Assembly: GCF_003116095.1 (NCBI RefSeq)
Contig: NZ_LGRA01000022.1
Location: 383,940 to 447,939 of the forward strand
Direction of reading: 5' to 3'
Length of the DNA: 64,000 nt
From: Azospirillum sp. TSO35-2
Lineage (GTDB): Bacteria > Pseudomonadota > Alphaproteobacteria > Azospirillales > Azospirillaceae
Shown: piece after piece, positions 25,680-34,606 of the stretch
Layout: every line of letters begins with the position of its first letter
Numbering within the stretch: the stretch's first letter is position 1
Notes under the pieces: model-generated
What the model was told of the DNA's origin: nothing
What the model saw: only the letters and a program-made list of their open reading frames with translations
Databases searched by the model: none
Translations under genes and position numbers: made by a program

Positions 25680-27647
25680 TCAGCGCGCCATGCGGGCGCG
25701 CAGCCCGTTCAGGATCTTCTCGACGCTGACCGACGGCGCTGCCGCGCTGTAGCGGCCGGAATGGAGCTTGCGGGTCAGCCGCTCGCGCGTCGCCTCGTCC
25801 TCGACGAAGCGCAGGGACATCGTCCCCTCGCCCTGGCCGACCAGGGTTGCCGGCATCTCCCCGACCCCGTCCACCTCGACGACGAGGTCGCCGCCGATGG
25901 AAAGCCCGTCGAGCGAGCCCCAGACGCGCAGGCCGCCGGCGGAGATGTCGAGCGCGCGCATCCGCTGGCTCCGCCCGGTGGCGCCGACCCGCACCTCCTC
26001 GTCCGTCCAGAACCGTTCGTCCTGGCGGAAGCGCGGCAACTCCACGCAGACCATCATCGCCAGCCCGAGCGTGACGAGGTTGTAGAAGCTCCAGAACAGC
26101 ACGATCAGCTTGCCGTCGCCGGCCCCGCCATCCGCCGCGTAGTCGGACAGCATGGCGTGGATCATCCCACCGGCGGTCAGGGCGGCCAGCACGCCGAAAC
26201 GGCGCATCATGCTCCACTGGACGGTGACACGGTCGCGCTGCCCGCCCTTCGCCGTGACCTTGAAGGCGTGACCCTTGGGCTTGAGCAGGCCGACGGTGAC
26301 GGCGCGCAGGATCTCGAACATCGTCAGCATCTGGCTGACATCCTGCAGCAGCGGCACCATCTGGCCGCGGGTGGTCCAGTTGAAGGCGATCAGCACCGCG
26401 GCGTAGTAGGGCACGAAATAGGCGATCACGTCGGGCGCGGTGGCGTTCACGACGCTGATGCCGAACCACCAGTACAGGATCGGCGCCAGGAAGCAGCCCA
26501 GGCGGAACGGGAAGGTCGTCGCCCAATAGAGGAAGGAGTCGAGCAGGCCCACCCGGTCCATGACACTGAGGGAACTGCGCGAGAACGGCCCGGTCGGCCC
26601 CCGGACGATCTGGACCAGGCCAAGGCACCAGCGGCCGCGCTGGGTCACATACTCCTTGAGCCCCTCCGGCGCCAGCCCGTCGCTCAGATGTTCGTTGAGG
26701 TAGACGGTGCGCCAGCCCTTCTCCTTCAGCCGGACGGTGACCAGGAAATCCTCCGTCACGCTGTCGGTGGGAAAACCGCCGATCGCCCGCAGGCCCTCCC
26801 ACCGCATCATCGAGGAGGTGCCGCAGCAGAAGGCGATCCCCCAGGCGTCGCGCGACGCCATCAAATGGTCGAAGAAGAAACGCTGCTCGTCGGGATAGGC
26901 GTGGCCGATCCGCAGATTGGCCTGGATCGGGTCGGGGTTGAAGAAATGCTGCGGGGTCTGGACCAGCCCGACCGAACGGTCGTGGAACAGCGCCAGGGCG
27001 CGGGTGACGAAATCGGGGTGCGGCACGAAATCGGCGTCGAGCACCATGACGAAGTCCGGCTGGCGGTCGAGGTCGCCCAGCCGCGCCAGGGCGTGGTTGA
27101 TGTTGCCGGCCTTGGCGTGGCTGTTGTCGGGCCGGCGCAGGTACCGGCAGCCCTTGCGCCCGCACAGCGCCGCCAGCCAGTCGCGCTTGCCGTCGTCGAG
27201 CACCCAGACGCGCAGGCGCGGGTGATCCATGCCGAGCGCGCCGACGATGGTGCGGGCGAGGATCGCCTCCTCCTCGTTGTAGGTGGCGATCAGCACGTCG
27301 ACCTGCGGCGGTTCCCCCTCCCGCCACCAGCCGGCGTGGGCGTCGGCCTCCGGACTGCGGTCGACGGTCCGCGACAGCATGATGAAGGCGAGCGTGGCGC
27401 TGATCGTGGTGCCGGCCTCCAGAAGCCCGAAGGCCCAGGCGCTGAGCACCTCGGCGTCGAGCGCCAGCGGCGGGATCGACACGGCGAAGCGCCACGCCAT
27501 GTAGCGCCAGCCGAGCAGGATGCACAGCCCGAACAGGACCGAGCGCACCCGGACGTCGCCACGGTCGAGGAACGGCAGGAGGGCGAGCGCCGCGCCGCAC
27601 AGCAGCAGGGCGGGCGCAAAGCTGGCCTCGAAGGGGGAAAAGACCAT
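25680..27647 (-). CDS. Cellulose-synthase-like family-2 glycosyltransferase with C-terminal PilZ-like domain
   Basis: 655 residues. N-terminal helices (about 10-95) precede the GT2 catalytic domain, with the processive motif set D, D, D, QxxRW: VLIATYNEEEAI then LDDGKRDW, DADF, TED and QRGRWCLG. Further helices follow (about 370-520). A C-terminal PilZ-like domain shows DISAGGLRVWG (DxSxxG), with Arg residues just upstream, as expected for c-di-GMP binding. It polymerises a UDP-sugar, probably glucose, and exports it through its own membrane channel. The upstream HlyD-like gene shares one base with its start (TGATG). The order HlyD-then-GT recalls the rhizobial mixed-linkage beta-glucan bgsBA operon more than a bcs operon, since no bcsB/C/Z are seen. 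Confidence 0.8.
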   Translation of the reverse strand: MVFSPFEASFAPALLLCGAALALLPFLDRGDVRVRSVLFGLCILLGWRYMAWRFAVSIPPLALDAEVLSAWAFGLLEAGTTISATLAFIMLSRTVDRSPEADAHAGWWREGEPPQVDVLIATYNEEEAILARTIVGALGMDHPRLRVWVLDDGKRDWLAALCGRKGCRYLRRPDNSHAKAGNINHALARLGDLDRQPDFVMVLDADFVPHPDFVTRALALFHDRSVGLVQTPQHFFNPDPIQANLRIGHAYPDEQRFFFDHLMASRDAWGIAFCCGTSSMMRWEGLRAIGGFPTDSVTEDFLVTVRLKEKGWRTVYLNEHLSDGLAPEGLKEYVTQRGRWCLGLVQIVRGPTGPFSRSSLSVMDRVGLLDSFLYWATTFPFRLGCFLAPILYWWFGISVVNATAPDVIAYFVPYYAAVLIAFNWTTRGQMVPLLQDVSQMLTMFEILRAVTVGLLKPKGHAFKVTAKGGQRDRVTVQWSMMRRFGVLAALTAGGMIHAMLSDYAADGGAGDGKLIVLFWSFYNLVTLGLAMMVCVELPRFRQDERFWTDEEVRVGATGRSQRMRALDISAGGLRVWGSLDGLSIGGDLVVEVDGVGEMPATLVGQGEGTMSLRFVEDEATRERLTRKLHSGRYSAAAPSVSVEKILNGLRARMAR

Positions 27648-28858
27648 CACGACAGCCCAAGCCAGGAGCCGAGGCCTTGCAGCAGCTGGCGCGGCGTGCC
27701 GGAGAACACCATCTTGCCGGTGCGGCCGACGGAGCAGCCGACCTCGGCGTCCTTCAGCAGGTCGGGCACGGCCACCGCCACGTCGAAGCGCTTCAGATGG
27801 TCCGGTCCCGGCGCGATGGCGAGGTTCTGGTAGACGGTCGCCGCCCCCGACCCGGCAAGGCGGATGACCTGCCCGTCGAAGGACCGGCTGGTGCCGGACA
27901 GGCGGAAGCGCGCCGGGTCGCCGACCTTCAGGCGGTTGTAGTCGCTTTCGCTGACGCTGGCCGTGACGACGACGGTGGAGCAGTCGAGAAGGCGCAGCAG
28001 ATCCTGCCCCTTGCGGGCGTATTCGCCACTGCCGGCCGGCGCCTCCCAGATCGGCCCGTCGACCGGCGAGGTCAGGAAGGCGTCGCGCAGCCGCGCGACA
28101 CGCTGCTGCTCGACGGCGATCTGCTCCCGGATCCGGGTCAGGCGCTGGGCGTGCCCGTCCAGTTCCGTCCTCATCTCGGCCAGGCGCAGGTCCAGTTCCT
28201 GCGCCCGCTGGCTGGAATAGGGCGTGTCGTTGTAGGAATCGCCGAGGAACATGCCGGCCGCCGCGGCCTCCAGTTCGATCCGCAGGGCCTCCAGCCGGGC
28301 GTTGGCGCCGCGGATGGTCTGGGCGTTGACCTCCTGCGCCGCCTGCGCCCGGTCGAGCACGGCGATCGACTGGACGCCCCGGTCGCGCAGTTCCTCCGCC
28401 CGCCTGAGTTCCGCCGCCGACATCACCATCTGCGCCTTGGCGCCGGAGAGCAGGGACTGCTGCTCCTCGATGCGGGACCGCAGTTGGCGGACCCGGGCCT
28501 CGCGGTAGCCGTCGGTCCGCTTCGCCAGCGCCTCGCGGCTGGCGGCGAGGCTGACCATCTGGCCGCGCACGCGCTGGATGTCGGTTTCCAGGGCCGACGC
28601 GGTGTGACCGAGGTCGAGCAGCCGCGCCTCGTCCGCCCGCTCGTCCCTCAGGGCGCCGAGCGGCTGGCCGGCAAGGACGCGCTCGCCGATGGAGCGCGGC
28701 TGCAGCGAGAGCAGGCCGTCGATCGGGGCACGCACGATGGCGACCCTGGCGTTGACCACGGCGTCGGAGCTGACCACGGCCACGCCCTCGTTCAGGACGA
28801 TGGCGCCGGCGAGCCCAGCAAGCGAGAGCCCGACAGCCAATTTTATGATTTTGCGCAC
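27647..28858 (-). CDS. HlyD-type membrane fusion protein for polysaccharide export
   Basis: 403 residues from GTG 28858; ATG 28918 would add 20 residues. A single membrane helix (about 5-25) is followed by the lipoyl/barrel-sandwich start (VNARVAIVRAPIDGLLSLQPRSIGERVLAGQPLG) and a long coiled coil (about 70-250). The returning lipoyl half comes next (FLTSPVDGPIWEAPAGSGEYARKGQDLLRLLD), and then the beta-barrel. Members form periplasmic adaptors. Placed directly before the GT2/PilZ gene, it most likely guides the nascent glucan across the periplasm. The N-terminal start is uncertain. Confidence 0.75.
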   Translation of the reverse strand: MRKIIKLAVGLSLAGLAGAIVLNEGVAVVSSDAVVNARVAIVRAPIDGLLSLQPRSIGERVLAGQPLGALRDERADEARLLDLGHTASALETDIQRVRGQMVSLAASREALAKRTDGYREARVRQLRSRIEEQQSLLSGAKAQMVMSAAELRRAEELRDRGVQSIAVLDRAQAAQEVNAQTIRGANARLEALRIELEAAAAGMFLGDSYNDTPYSSQRAQELDLRLAEMRTELDGHAQRLTRIREQIAVEQQRVARLRDAFLTSPVDGPIWEAPAGSGEYARKGQDLLRLLDCSTVVVTASVSESDYNRLKVGDPARFRLSGTSRSFDGQVIRLAGSGAATVYQNLAIAPGPDHLKRFDVAVAVPDLLKDAEVGCSVGRTGKMVFSGTPRQLLQGLGSWLGLS

Positions 28859-29007
28859 AGTAATACAGCCCCGACAGACCCAGTGTCGCCGGCCATTTTT
28901 GTTCGGAAACGTCAACAAAGCGTTTCCAGAATAACCACACGCCCGATCTTGACTTCGGCAGCCCCGCCAATCGGCAAGTATTGTCGCCGAGACATTTTCC
29001 GGCTGGA

Positions 29008-29679
29008 TCAGCGCGCCTTCGTCGGATCGCCATATTGGGGCGCCTGCCCGGTGGTCGGCGCGGGGATGCCGAACCGCCCGGCCAGTTGGCGGAGCGCGTC
29101 GCGGTCCTTCTGGATGCTCAGGAGGCTGATGATGGCGTAGGTGGCGAGTTCGCGATCCGGCGTGTTGGAGGCTTCGGTCTGGTAGAGGTCGACCATGCGG
29201 TCGTGCAGGCGCAACTGCGCCTCGACATACGCCTTGGCGAAGGCCTCGCCGCTCGCCCCCGACAGCGAGGCGACCAGTTCCCGCGCCGAACCGTCCCGGC
29301 TGTTCGCCGGGTTGGTCACCGCCCCGGCGGCGCCCGACGCGTCGGTCCGCTCGGCCTTCAGCCGATCGTCGGGCGGCAGGTCGCGCCGCTCGGCCAAGCC
29401 CTTCAGATGTTGGGCGAGCGCCGCGTGCGTGCCCGCGATCCCGGTCATCACCGCCTTCGTCGCGTCGTCGGGCGCCTTGTCGGCGAGGCGTCCAAGGGCG
29501 ATCTGGTCCTGGCTGGCCGCCAGCGCGTCCTTAAGGAACAGCGCGTCCTCCACCGGGATGGACTGGCCCGGCTGCGGCGGAACCCGCGGCGTCGGGTCGG
29601 GCCGCAGGTTGGCCTGCGACCATGCCGGTGCGGACAGCGTGGCGAGGCCCAGCAGGGCGAGGGCGGCGATCTTGCGCAT
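29008..29679 (-). CDS. Exported DUF4142-like helical protein
   Basis: 223 residues with a signal peptide (1-21, ending AWSQA). The mature part shows the DUF4142 layout: a Pro-rich start, LKDALAASQDQIALGRLADKAPDD, helices ending HLKGLAERRDLPPDD, then AFAKAYVEAQLRLHDRMVDLYQTEA. It is a ferritin-like helical bundle of unknown role found in many proteobacterial periplasms. It lies between the norD gene (23-bp gap) and the HlyD gene. Confidence 0.65.
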   Translation of the reverse strand: MRKIAALALLGLATLSAPAWSQANLRPDPTPRVPPQPGQSIPVEDALFLKDALAASQDQIALGRLADKAPDDATKAVMTGIAGTHAALAQHLKGLAERRDLPPDDRLKAERTDASGAAGAVTNPANSRDGSARELVASLSGASGEAFAKAYVEAQLRLHDRMVDLYQTEASNTPDRELATYAIISLLSIQKDRDALRQLAGRFGIPAPTTGQAPQYGDPTKAR

Positions 29680-29702
29680 GATGGCTCCTGTTCCTTGAGC
29701 GT

Positions 29703-31622
29703 TCAGCCGGTCAATTGGCGGTAGATGGCGGGAAGCGCCATCGGCAGGCGTGCGACATGCGGGAAGATGGCGTAGGCGCCGGGGCCGAAGATGTAGGGCA
29801 GGTAATCGCGCCCCTTCTCGTCGACCGTGACGCCGAACAGCTTCAATCCCGCCCGGCGCGCCTCCTGGACCGCCACCCGCGTGTCCTCGATGGCGTAGCG
29901 GCCTTCATAATGGTCGGTGTCGTTCGGCTTGCCGTCGGTGAGGACGAGCAGCAGCCGATGGCTGTGCGGACGGTCCTGCAGGCAGGCCGTCGCGTGGCGC
30001 AGGGCGGCCCCCATCCGCGTGTAGCTGCCGGGCTTGAGCGCCCGGATGCGGCGCACGGTCCGGGCGTCCAGACGCTCCTCGAAGCCCTTCACGGTGCGCA
30101 GATCCACCCGGTGGCGCCGATGCGAGGTGAAGGTGAGGATGGCGTGCTCGTCACCGCAGGCGGCCAGCCCATGGGTCAGCGCCAGCAGCGCCTCCTTCTC
30201 GACGTCGAGCACGCGCCGCTCCTCGATGAAGCTGTCGGTGGACAGCGACACGTCGACCAGCACGCACACCGACAGGTCGCGGGCGACGGTGCGCACCGCG
30301 GTGAAGACCCGCTCCGAGCCGACGCCGCCGGCACGCCGGTCGGCGATCGAGCGGACCAGGGCGGACAGGTCGAGGTCGTCGCCGTCGGGCTGGCCGGTCA
30401 TCACCTGCCGGCGTGGCCGCATCGCCTCGAACTGGCGGCGCACCAGACGGATGCGGCGCATCGCGTCGTCGTCCGGCCGCCAGTCCTCGCCCTCCAGCGC
30501 GGCGGGCGCGACGATGACCCGGCAGTGGTTGGGCAAATAGCGGCGGCGCTTCCAATCCCACTCCGGGTAGGTGAGGTCGGCGCGGAGCGGTTCGGCATCG
30601 GCCTCGCCGGCCGGCAGGTCGAGATCGAGCTTGAGCCGGGTCGACGCCTTGCGGTCATGCTGGCCGAGCGTGATCTCGTCCAGGTCCTCGGCGGCCTTCT
30701 TCGCGCTCTCCTCGTCGTCGTCCTCGACCTTGCGGCTGAGATTGACCATCTCGGCCAGCCCGAGGATCTTCTCGAAGCGGTTCAGCATCAGCGGGTCTTC
30801 GCGACGGGTCTGGTCGCTGTCGCGGCGCGACGCCTTGCGGCGCTTGCCGTCGGCCTCGGCCGCGCCGCCACCCGGTTCGGCGCTGTCGGCGGGCGCCACC
30901 CCCGGCCGCGGCCGGGACAACTCGCCCCACAGGGGAACCGGCAGGAAGGTCCGGTAGCCCTGCGCCGCGTGGAAGCGGTCGAGCGGGGCCGCCGCGTCGC
31001 CGACGGCGGTCCACAGGGCGGGATCGGCGACGGCGTCGGCCCCGAGCAGCGCGCCGATGAGCGTCTCGACCGCCGCCTCCTGCCCGGTCAGGCGGCGCTT
31101 CGGCCGGACCAGGCGCAACGCGTCGCAGAGCCTGCGGTGCAGCGGCCGCAGGCCGGGCCACGCCGCCAGGGCGCGGTCGGTCGCCAGCCGGGCGGCGCGC
31201 AGGCGGGCCAGATCGGCTTGAAACGGGTCGGGCGGCACCGGTGCGGGTTCCGCGACGGGCGACGCCGCGAAGAAGGCGGCCAGCCATTCATAGAGCGCCG
31301 CGTTGAGGAGCGGGTCGGGGAACAGGTCGATGCGGTCCGGCAGTTGGAGGACGACGCCGTCGTAGCGGGCGCTCTCCAGCGTCTCGGTGCCGAGCCCGAG
31401 CCGTTGCTTCAGCCCAAGGCGGTGCTCCGAGGCCTCCGCCGCGGCCCCGGCGATGCGGACGGCACCCGGGCCGCCGAGCGCCCGGAACAGGACGCCCAGG
31501 CGGGTGCGCACGCCGTCCAGCCGGACCGCGGCGGCGGGGTGGCGCGGGTAGGACGCGGCGTTGCCGACAAGGCGGTGCCACAACGCGCCGACCAGTTCCT
31601 CGGGTTCCCAGACCGACGCCAT
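29703..31622 (-). CDS. norD: NorD, nitric oxide reductase activation protein with VWA domain
   Basis: 639 residues, normal for NorD. The N-terminal half is helical and Arg/Ala-rich. The C-terminal von Willebrand A domain (about 430-635) shows the MIDAS motif DVSLSTDS near 469, with later conserved TFTSHRRHRV and LLVLTDGKPND. It is thought to load or activate the iron of NorB with the MoxR-type ATPase NorQ. It lies 7 bp downstream of norQ in the order norC, norB, norQ, norD. Confidence 0.9.
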   Translation of the reverse strand: MASVWEPEELVGALWHRLVGNAASYPRHPAAAVRLDGVRTRLGVLFRALGGPGAVRIAGAAAEASEHRLGLKQRLGLGTETLESARYDGVVLQLPDRIDLFPDPLLNAALYEWLAAFFAASPVAEPAPVPPDPFQADLARLRAARLATDRALAAWPGLRPLHRRLCDALRLVRPKRRLTGQEAAVETLIGALLGADAVADPALWTAVGDAAAPLDRFHAAQGYRTFLPVPLWGELSRPRPGVAPADSAEPGGGAAEADGKRRKASRRDSDQTRREDPLMLNRFEKILGLAEMVNLSRKVEDDDEESAKKAAEDLDEITLGQHDRKASTRLKLDLDLPAGEADAEPLRADLTYPEWDWKRRRYLPNHCRVIVAPAALEGEDWRPDDDAMRRIRLVRRQFEAMRPRRQVMTGQPDGDDLDLSALVRSIADRRAGGVGSERVFTAVRTVARDLSVCVLVDVSLSTDSFIEERRVLDVEKEALLALTHGLAACGDEHAILTFTSHRRHRVDLRTVKGFEERLDARTVRRIRALKPGSYTRMGAALRHATACLQDRPHSHRLLLVLTDGKPNDTDHYEGRYAIEDTRVAVQEARRAGLKLFGVTVDEKGRDYLPYIFGPGAYAIFPHVARLPMALPAIYRQLTG

Positions 31623-31629
31623 GGCTCCC

Positions 31630-32475
31630 TCAGCCCAACGTGAAGTCGGCGGTCCTGAGCAGAGCCGCCTTCACCTCCGGGTCGTCGGTCAGCGGCTCGA
31701 TCATGGACGCCAGGATGGCCTCGTCGCGCGACAGGCCGGAGCGGATCAATGCGGCGCAGTAGACCAGCAGGCGGGTCGACACGCCCTCCTCCAGATCCTG
31801 CCCCTTCAGCGCGCGCAACGCGTTGCCGAGCCGCACCAGGGGAGCGACGCGGTCGTGGTCCAGCCCGCTCTCCTGCGCGACGATCGCCGTCTCGACCTCC
31901 GGCTCCGGGAAGCCGAACTCGATGGCGACGAAGCGTTGGCGCGTGCTGGGTTTCAGCGACTTGAGGATGTTCTGGTAGCCGGGGTTGTAGGAGACGACCA
32001 GCATGAAGTCCGGCGGCGCTTCCAGCGTCTCGCCGGTGCGCTCCAGCGGCAGGATGCGGCGGTCGTCGGTCAGCGGGTGCAGCACGACGGTGACGTCCTT
32101 GCGCGCCTCCACCACCTCGTCGAGGTAGCAGATGGCGCCCTCGCGCACCGCGCGGGTCAGCGGGCCGTCGGTCCACACCGTGTCGCCGCCCTTCAGCAGA
32201 TAACGCCCGGTCAGGTCGGCGGCGGTCAGGTCGTCGTGGCAGGACACGGTGTAGAGCGGCCGCCCGAGCTTGGCCGCCATATGGGCGACGAAGCGGGTCT
32301 TGCCGCAGCCGGTCGGCCCCTTCAGCAGCAGCGGCAGGCGATGGTCGTACGCGTGCTCGAACAGCGCGCACTCGTCACCGATCGGCTGGTAGAAGGGCAG
32401 CGACGCAACGTCGCTGTCGGCGGTACGGTCGATGTCGGCGGGCACGGCAGCCAGGGTGGCGGCGCTGCGGATCAT
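31630..32475 (-). CDS. norQ: NorQ, MoxR-type AAA+ ATPase for nitric oxide reductase maturation
   Basis: 281 residues. Walker [11 protein letters not shown] at about 55-64, Walker [13 protein letters not shown] at about 113-124, sensor region [26 protein letters not shown] at about 155-182. The NorQ/CbbQ subfamily appears as a hexameric partner of the VWA protein NorD and inserts the non-heme iron of NorB. Start ATG 32475 follows a GGAGA ribosome site. A GC-rich hairpin lies in the 66 bp between norB and norQ. Confidence 0.9.
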   Translation of the reverse strand: MIRSAATLAAVPADIDRTADSDVASLPFYQPIGDECALFEHAYDHRLPLLLKGPTGCGKTRFVAHMAAKLGRPLYTVSCHDDLTAADLTGRYLLKGGDTVWTDGPLTRAVREGAICYLDEVVEARKDVTVVLHPLTDDRRILPLERTGETLEAPPDFMLVVSYNPGYQNILKSLKPSTRQRFVAIEFGFPEPEVETAIVAQESGLDHDRVAPLVRLGNALRALKGQDLEEGVSTRLLVYCAALIRSGLSRDEAILASMIEPLTDDPEVKAALLRTADFTLG

Positions 32476-32497
32476 GGCGGTTCTCCGGAAAGACGGA

Positions 32498-32531
32498 CGG
32501 CCCCCCGCCCAAGGGACAGGGCGGGGGGCCG
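32498..32531 (-). terminator. Intercistronic hairpin between norB and norQ
   Basis: A 13-bp perfect stem pairs 32498-32510 (CGGCCCCCCGCCC) with 32519-32531, around an 8-nt loop, 11 bp after the norB stop. It lacks a T-run and lies only 23 bp before the norQ ATG. It is more likely a partial terminator or 3'-stabiliser that lowers norQD output relative to norCB than an end of transcription. Confidence 0.6.
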
Positions 32532-32541
32532 CAGGGGGAGC

Positions 32542-33891
32542 TTACTCGGCGGCCTGGAGGCCACCGGCGATGGCGACCGGACGTTCCTCGCGGGCCGGAC
32601 CGAACACGGCGTAGAGGAAGACCAGCATGCCGACCACCACGGCGGCACCGCCGCCCAGGCGCAGCCAGTAGAACATGGCGATCTGCTCCTGCACCTCCAT
32701 GTAGCCCATGCCCATCACGCGCTGCAGGTGGGTCTGCACGATGCCGGCGGCGGTGAGCGCGAAGGTCATGAAGGCCATGCCGCCGCTCATCAGCCAGAAG
32801 CTCCAGATGTTGAGGGTCTGGTTGTAGGGCTGCCGACCGCGCAGGTAGGGCATCGCGTAGGTGATGATGGCCAGGTTGATCATCGCATAGGCGCCGTAGA
32901 AGGCGAGGTGCCCGTGCGCCGCCGTCACCTGGGTGCCGTGGGTGTAGTAGTTGATCGGGGCCAGCGTGTGCAGGAAGCCCCACAGCCCGGCGCCGAAGAA
33001 GGCGAACACCGCGCAGCCCAGCGACCACAGCATCGCCGCCCGGTTCGGATGGCGCCGGCCGCTCCGCCACACCATCATGAAGGCGAAGACGACCATGGTG
33101 AAGAAGGGAGCGACTTCCAGCGTCGAGAACAGCGAACCGATCCACTGCCAGTAGCCGGGCGTGCCGATCCAGTAATAATGGTGGCCGGTGCCGAGGATGC
33201 CGCTGAACAGCGCCAGACCGACGATGGCGTACAGCCACTTCTCGACGACCTCACGATCGACGCCGGTCATCTTGATCATCAGGAAGGCAAGGATCGAGGC
33301 CAGCACCAGTTCCCACACGCCTTCGACCCACAGATGGACGACGTACCACCAGTACATCTTGTCCAGAGACAGGTTGGCCGGGTTGTAGAAGGAGAACAGG
33401 AAGAAGACCGCGATGCCCCACATGCCCACCAGCAGGATGTTGGTGATGACCGTGCGGCGGCCCTTCAGCACCGTCAGCGTGATGTTGTAGAGGAACATCA
33501 GCGCGACGACAACGATGGCGGCCTTGATCCACAGCGGCTGTTCCAGGAACTCCCGCCCTTCATGGATGCGGAAGACGTAGCCGACGACCGCGGCCAGCGC
33601 GCCGAAGACGAACAGGCCAAGCTGGACCAGCGCCAGTTTCGGACTGTGCAGCTCGGTTTCCGCCTCTTCCGGGATCAGGTAATAGGCGGCGCCGAAGAAG
33701 CCGATCAACAGCCAGACGATCAGGGCGTTGGTGTGGATCATGCGGATGATGTTGAACGGCAACAGCTCCGACAGGGTGTTGGGCAGCACGTAGACGACGC
33801 CGGCCAGCAACCCGACCAGCAACTGCACCCCGAACAGCCCCATGGCCGCCGCGAAGTAATAGAGAGCAACTTTTTGCGATTCGTACTTCAT
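32542..33891 (-). CDS. norB: NorB, nitric oxide reductase catalytic subunit
   Basis: 449 residues with twelve membrane helices, the usual length. Family motifs: HTNALIVWLLIGFFGAAYYLIPEE early in the chain, HLWVEGVWE near residue 190 (metal ligand His and essential Glu), GTGHHYYWIG near 240 (two FeB ligands) and a C-terminal HGHLAFYGAYAM near 325 (heme ligands). It reduces 2 NO to N2O at a heme b3-nonheme iron centre using electrons from NorC. Good ribosome site GAGGAG before ATG 33891. The gene is 13 bp from norC. Confidence 0.95.
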   Translation of the reverse strand: MKYESQKVALYYFAAAMGLFGVQLLVGLLAGVVYVLPNTLSELLPFNIIRMIHTNALIVWLLIGFFGAAYYLIPEEAETELHSPKLALVQLGLFVFGALAAVVGYVFRIHEGREFLEQPLWIKAAIVVVALMFLYNITLTVLKGRRTVITNILLVGMWGIAVFFLFSFYNPANLSLDKMYWWYVVHLWVEGVWELVLASILAFLMIKMTGVDREVVEKWLYAIVGLALFSGILGTGHHYYWIGTPGYWQWIGSLFSTLEVAPFFTMVVFAFMMVWRSGRRHPNRAAMLWSLGCAVFAFFGAGLWGFLHTLAPINYYTHGTQVTAAHGHLAFYGAYAMINLAIITYAMPYLRGRQPYNQTLNIWSFWLMSGGMAFMTFALTAAGIVQTHLQRVMGMGYMEVQEQIAMFYWLRLGGGAAVVVGMLVFLYAVFGPAREERPVAIAGGLQAAE

Positions 33892-33904
33892 GACGAAATT
33901 CTCC

Positions 33905-34357
33905 TCAGCCCGACAGCTTGGGCGGCCAGTTCTGGGTGTTGATCCGGCTGGTCCATTCCAGGAAGGCGGCGAGATCCTCGACCTCCTTCTCGGAGAGATT
34001 GAACTGCGGCATCTGGCGCCGCCCCTCGATCCCCGACGGCTGCGCCGCCATCCAGGACTTCAGCGCCAGGACAGCGCCTTCCTTGTCCTTGTCACCGCCG
34101 TAGCGCAGCCACACATTGCCGAGTTCGGGGGCGAAATAGGCGCCCTCGCCCAGCAGCGTGTGGCAGTTGATGCAGGAATTCTTCTCCCACACATGCTTGC
34201 CGCGGGCGACGGCGTCGGTGAGCGTCGATTTGTCGGTGCTGGTGTTGACGATGTAATTGTGGCTGAGCGCCGTCAACGCGACGAATGTCGCGAAGAAGAA
34301 CAGCGATCCGCCGTAGAAGATGTTGCGCGCGGCCGCCTTGGTGAAGCGTTCGGTCAT
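33905..34357 (-). CDS. norC: NorC, nitric oxide reductase cytochrome c subunit
   Basis: 150 residues. One N-terminal membrane helix (about 15-33), then a periplasmic c-type heme domain with CxxCH in KNSCINCHTLLGEGAYFAPELG (heme at about 61-65) and a distal Met in RRQMPQFNLS near 118. It passes electrons from periplasmic donors to NorB. First gene of norCBQD, divergent from norE. An FNR-like palindrome is 165-178 bp upstream of the start. Confidence 0.95.
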   Translation of the reverse strand: MTERFTKAAARNIFYGGSLFFFATFVALTALSHNYIVNTSTDKSTLTDAVARGKHVWEKNSCINCHTLLGEGAYFAPELGNVWLRYGGDKDKEGAVLALKSWMAAQPSGIEGRRQMPQFNLSEKEVEDLAAFLEWTSRINTQNWPPKLSG

Positions 34358-34521
34358 CGCTCGGGATCCCTGGAAATCTCGAAGGTCGTTTCGAGGGGGG
34401 GTCGGTTCAGGAGGCGTTGGGGGCGCGGCGTCGGAGCCGGGCCTGAAGGCCGGACGCCGGGTGCCGCGGCGTCGTCCGCCATGGGTCGGACGAATAATTG
34501 ACCGTGGAAGGAGGGCATTCC

Positions 34522-34535
34522 TTGACCACGGTCAA
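34522..34535. promoter_or_regulatory. FNR/NnrR/DNR-type operator between norC and norE
   Basis: Perfect palindrome TTGAC-CACG-GTCAA, centred 78 bp before the norE start and 171 bp before the norC start. It fits the CRP/FNR family form TTGAN6TCAA used by NO- or anaerobiosis-responding regulators to drive nor operons. A half site (TTGACCGTGG) lies at 34498-34507. Regulator identity is inferred. Confidence 0.65.
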
Positions 34536-34606
34536 GCCGCCCCGACCGCCCCCGTCCTATCCTGCGGCCTTGGCGATGATGCGTCTGCAACGATGAGGAA
34601 CGGACC

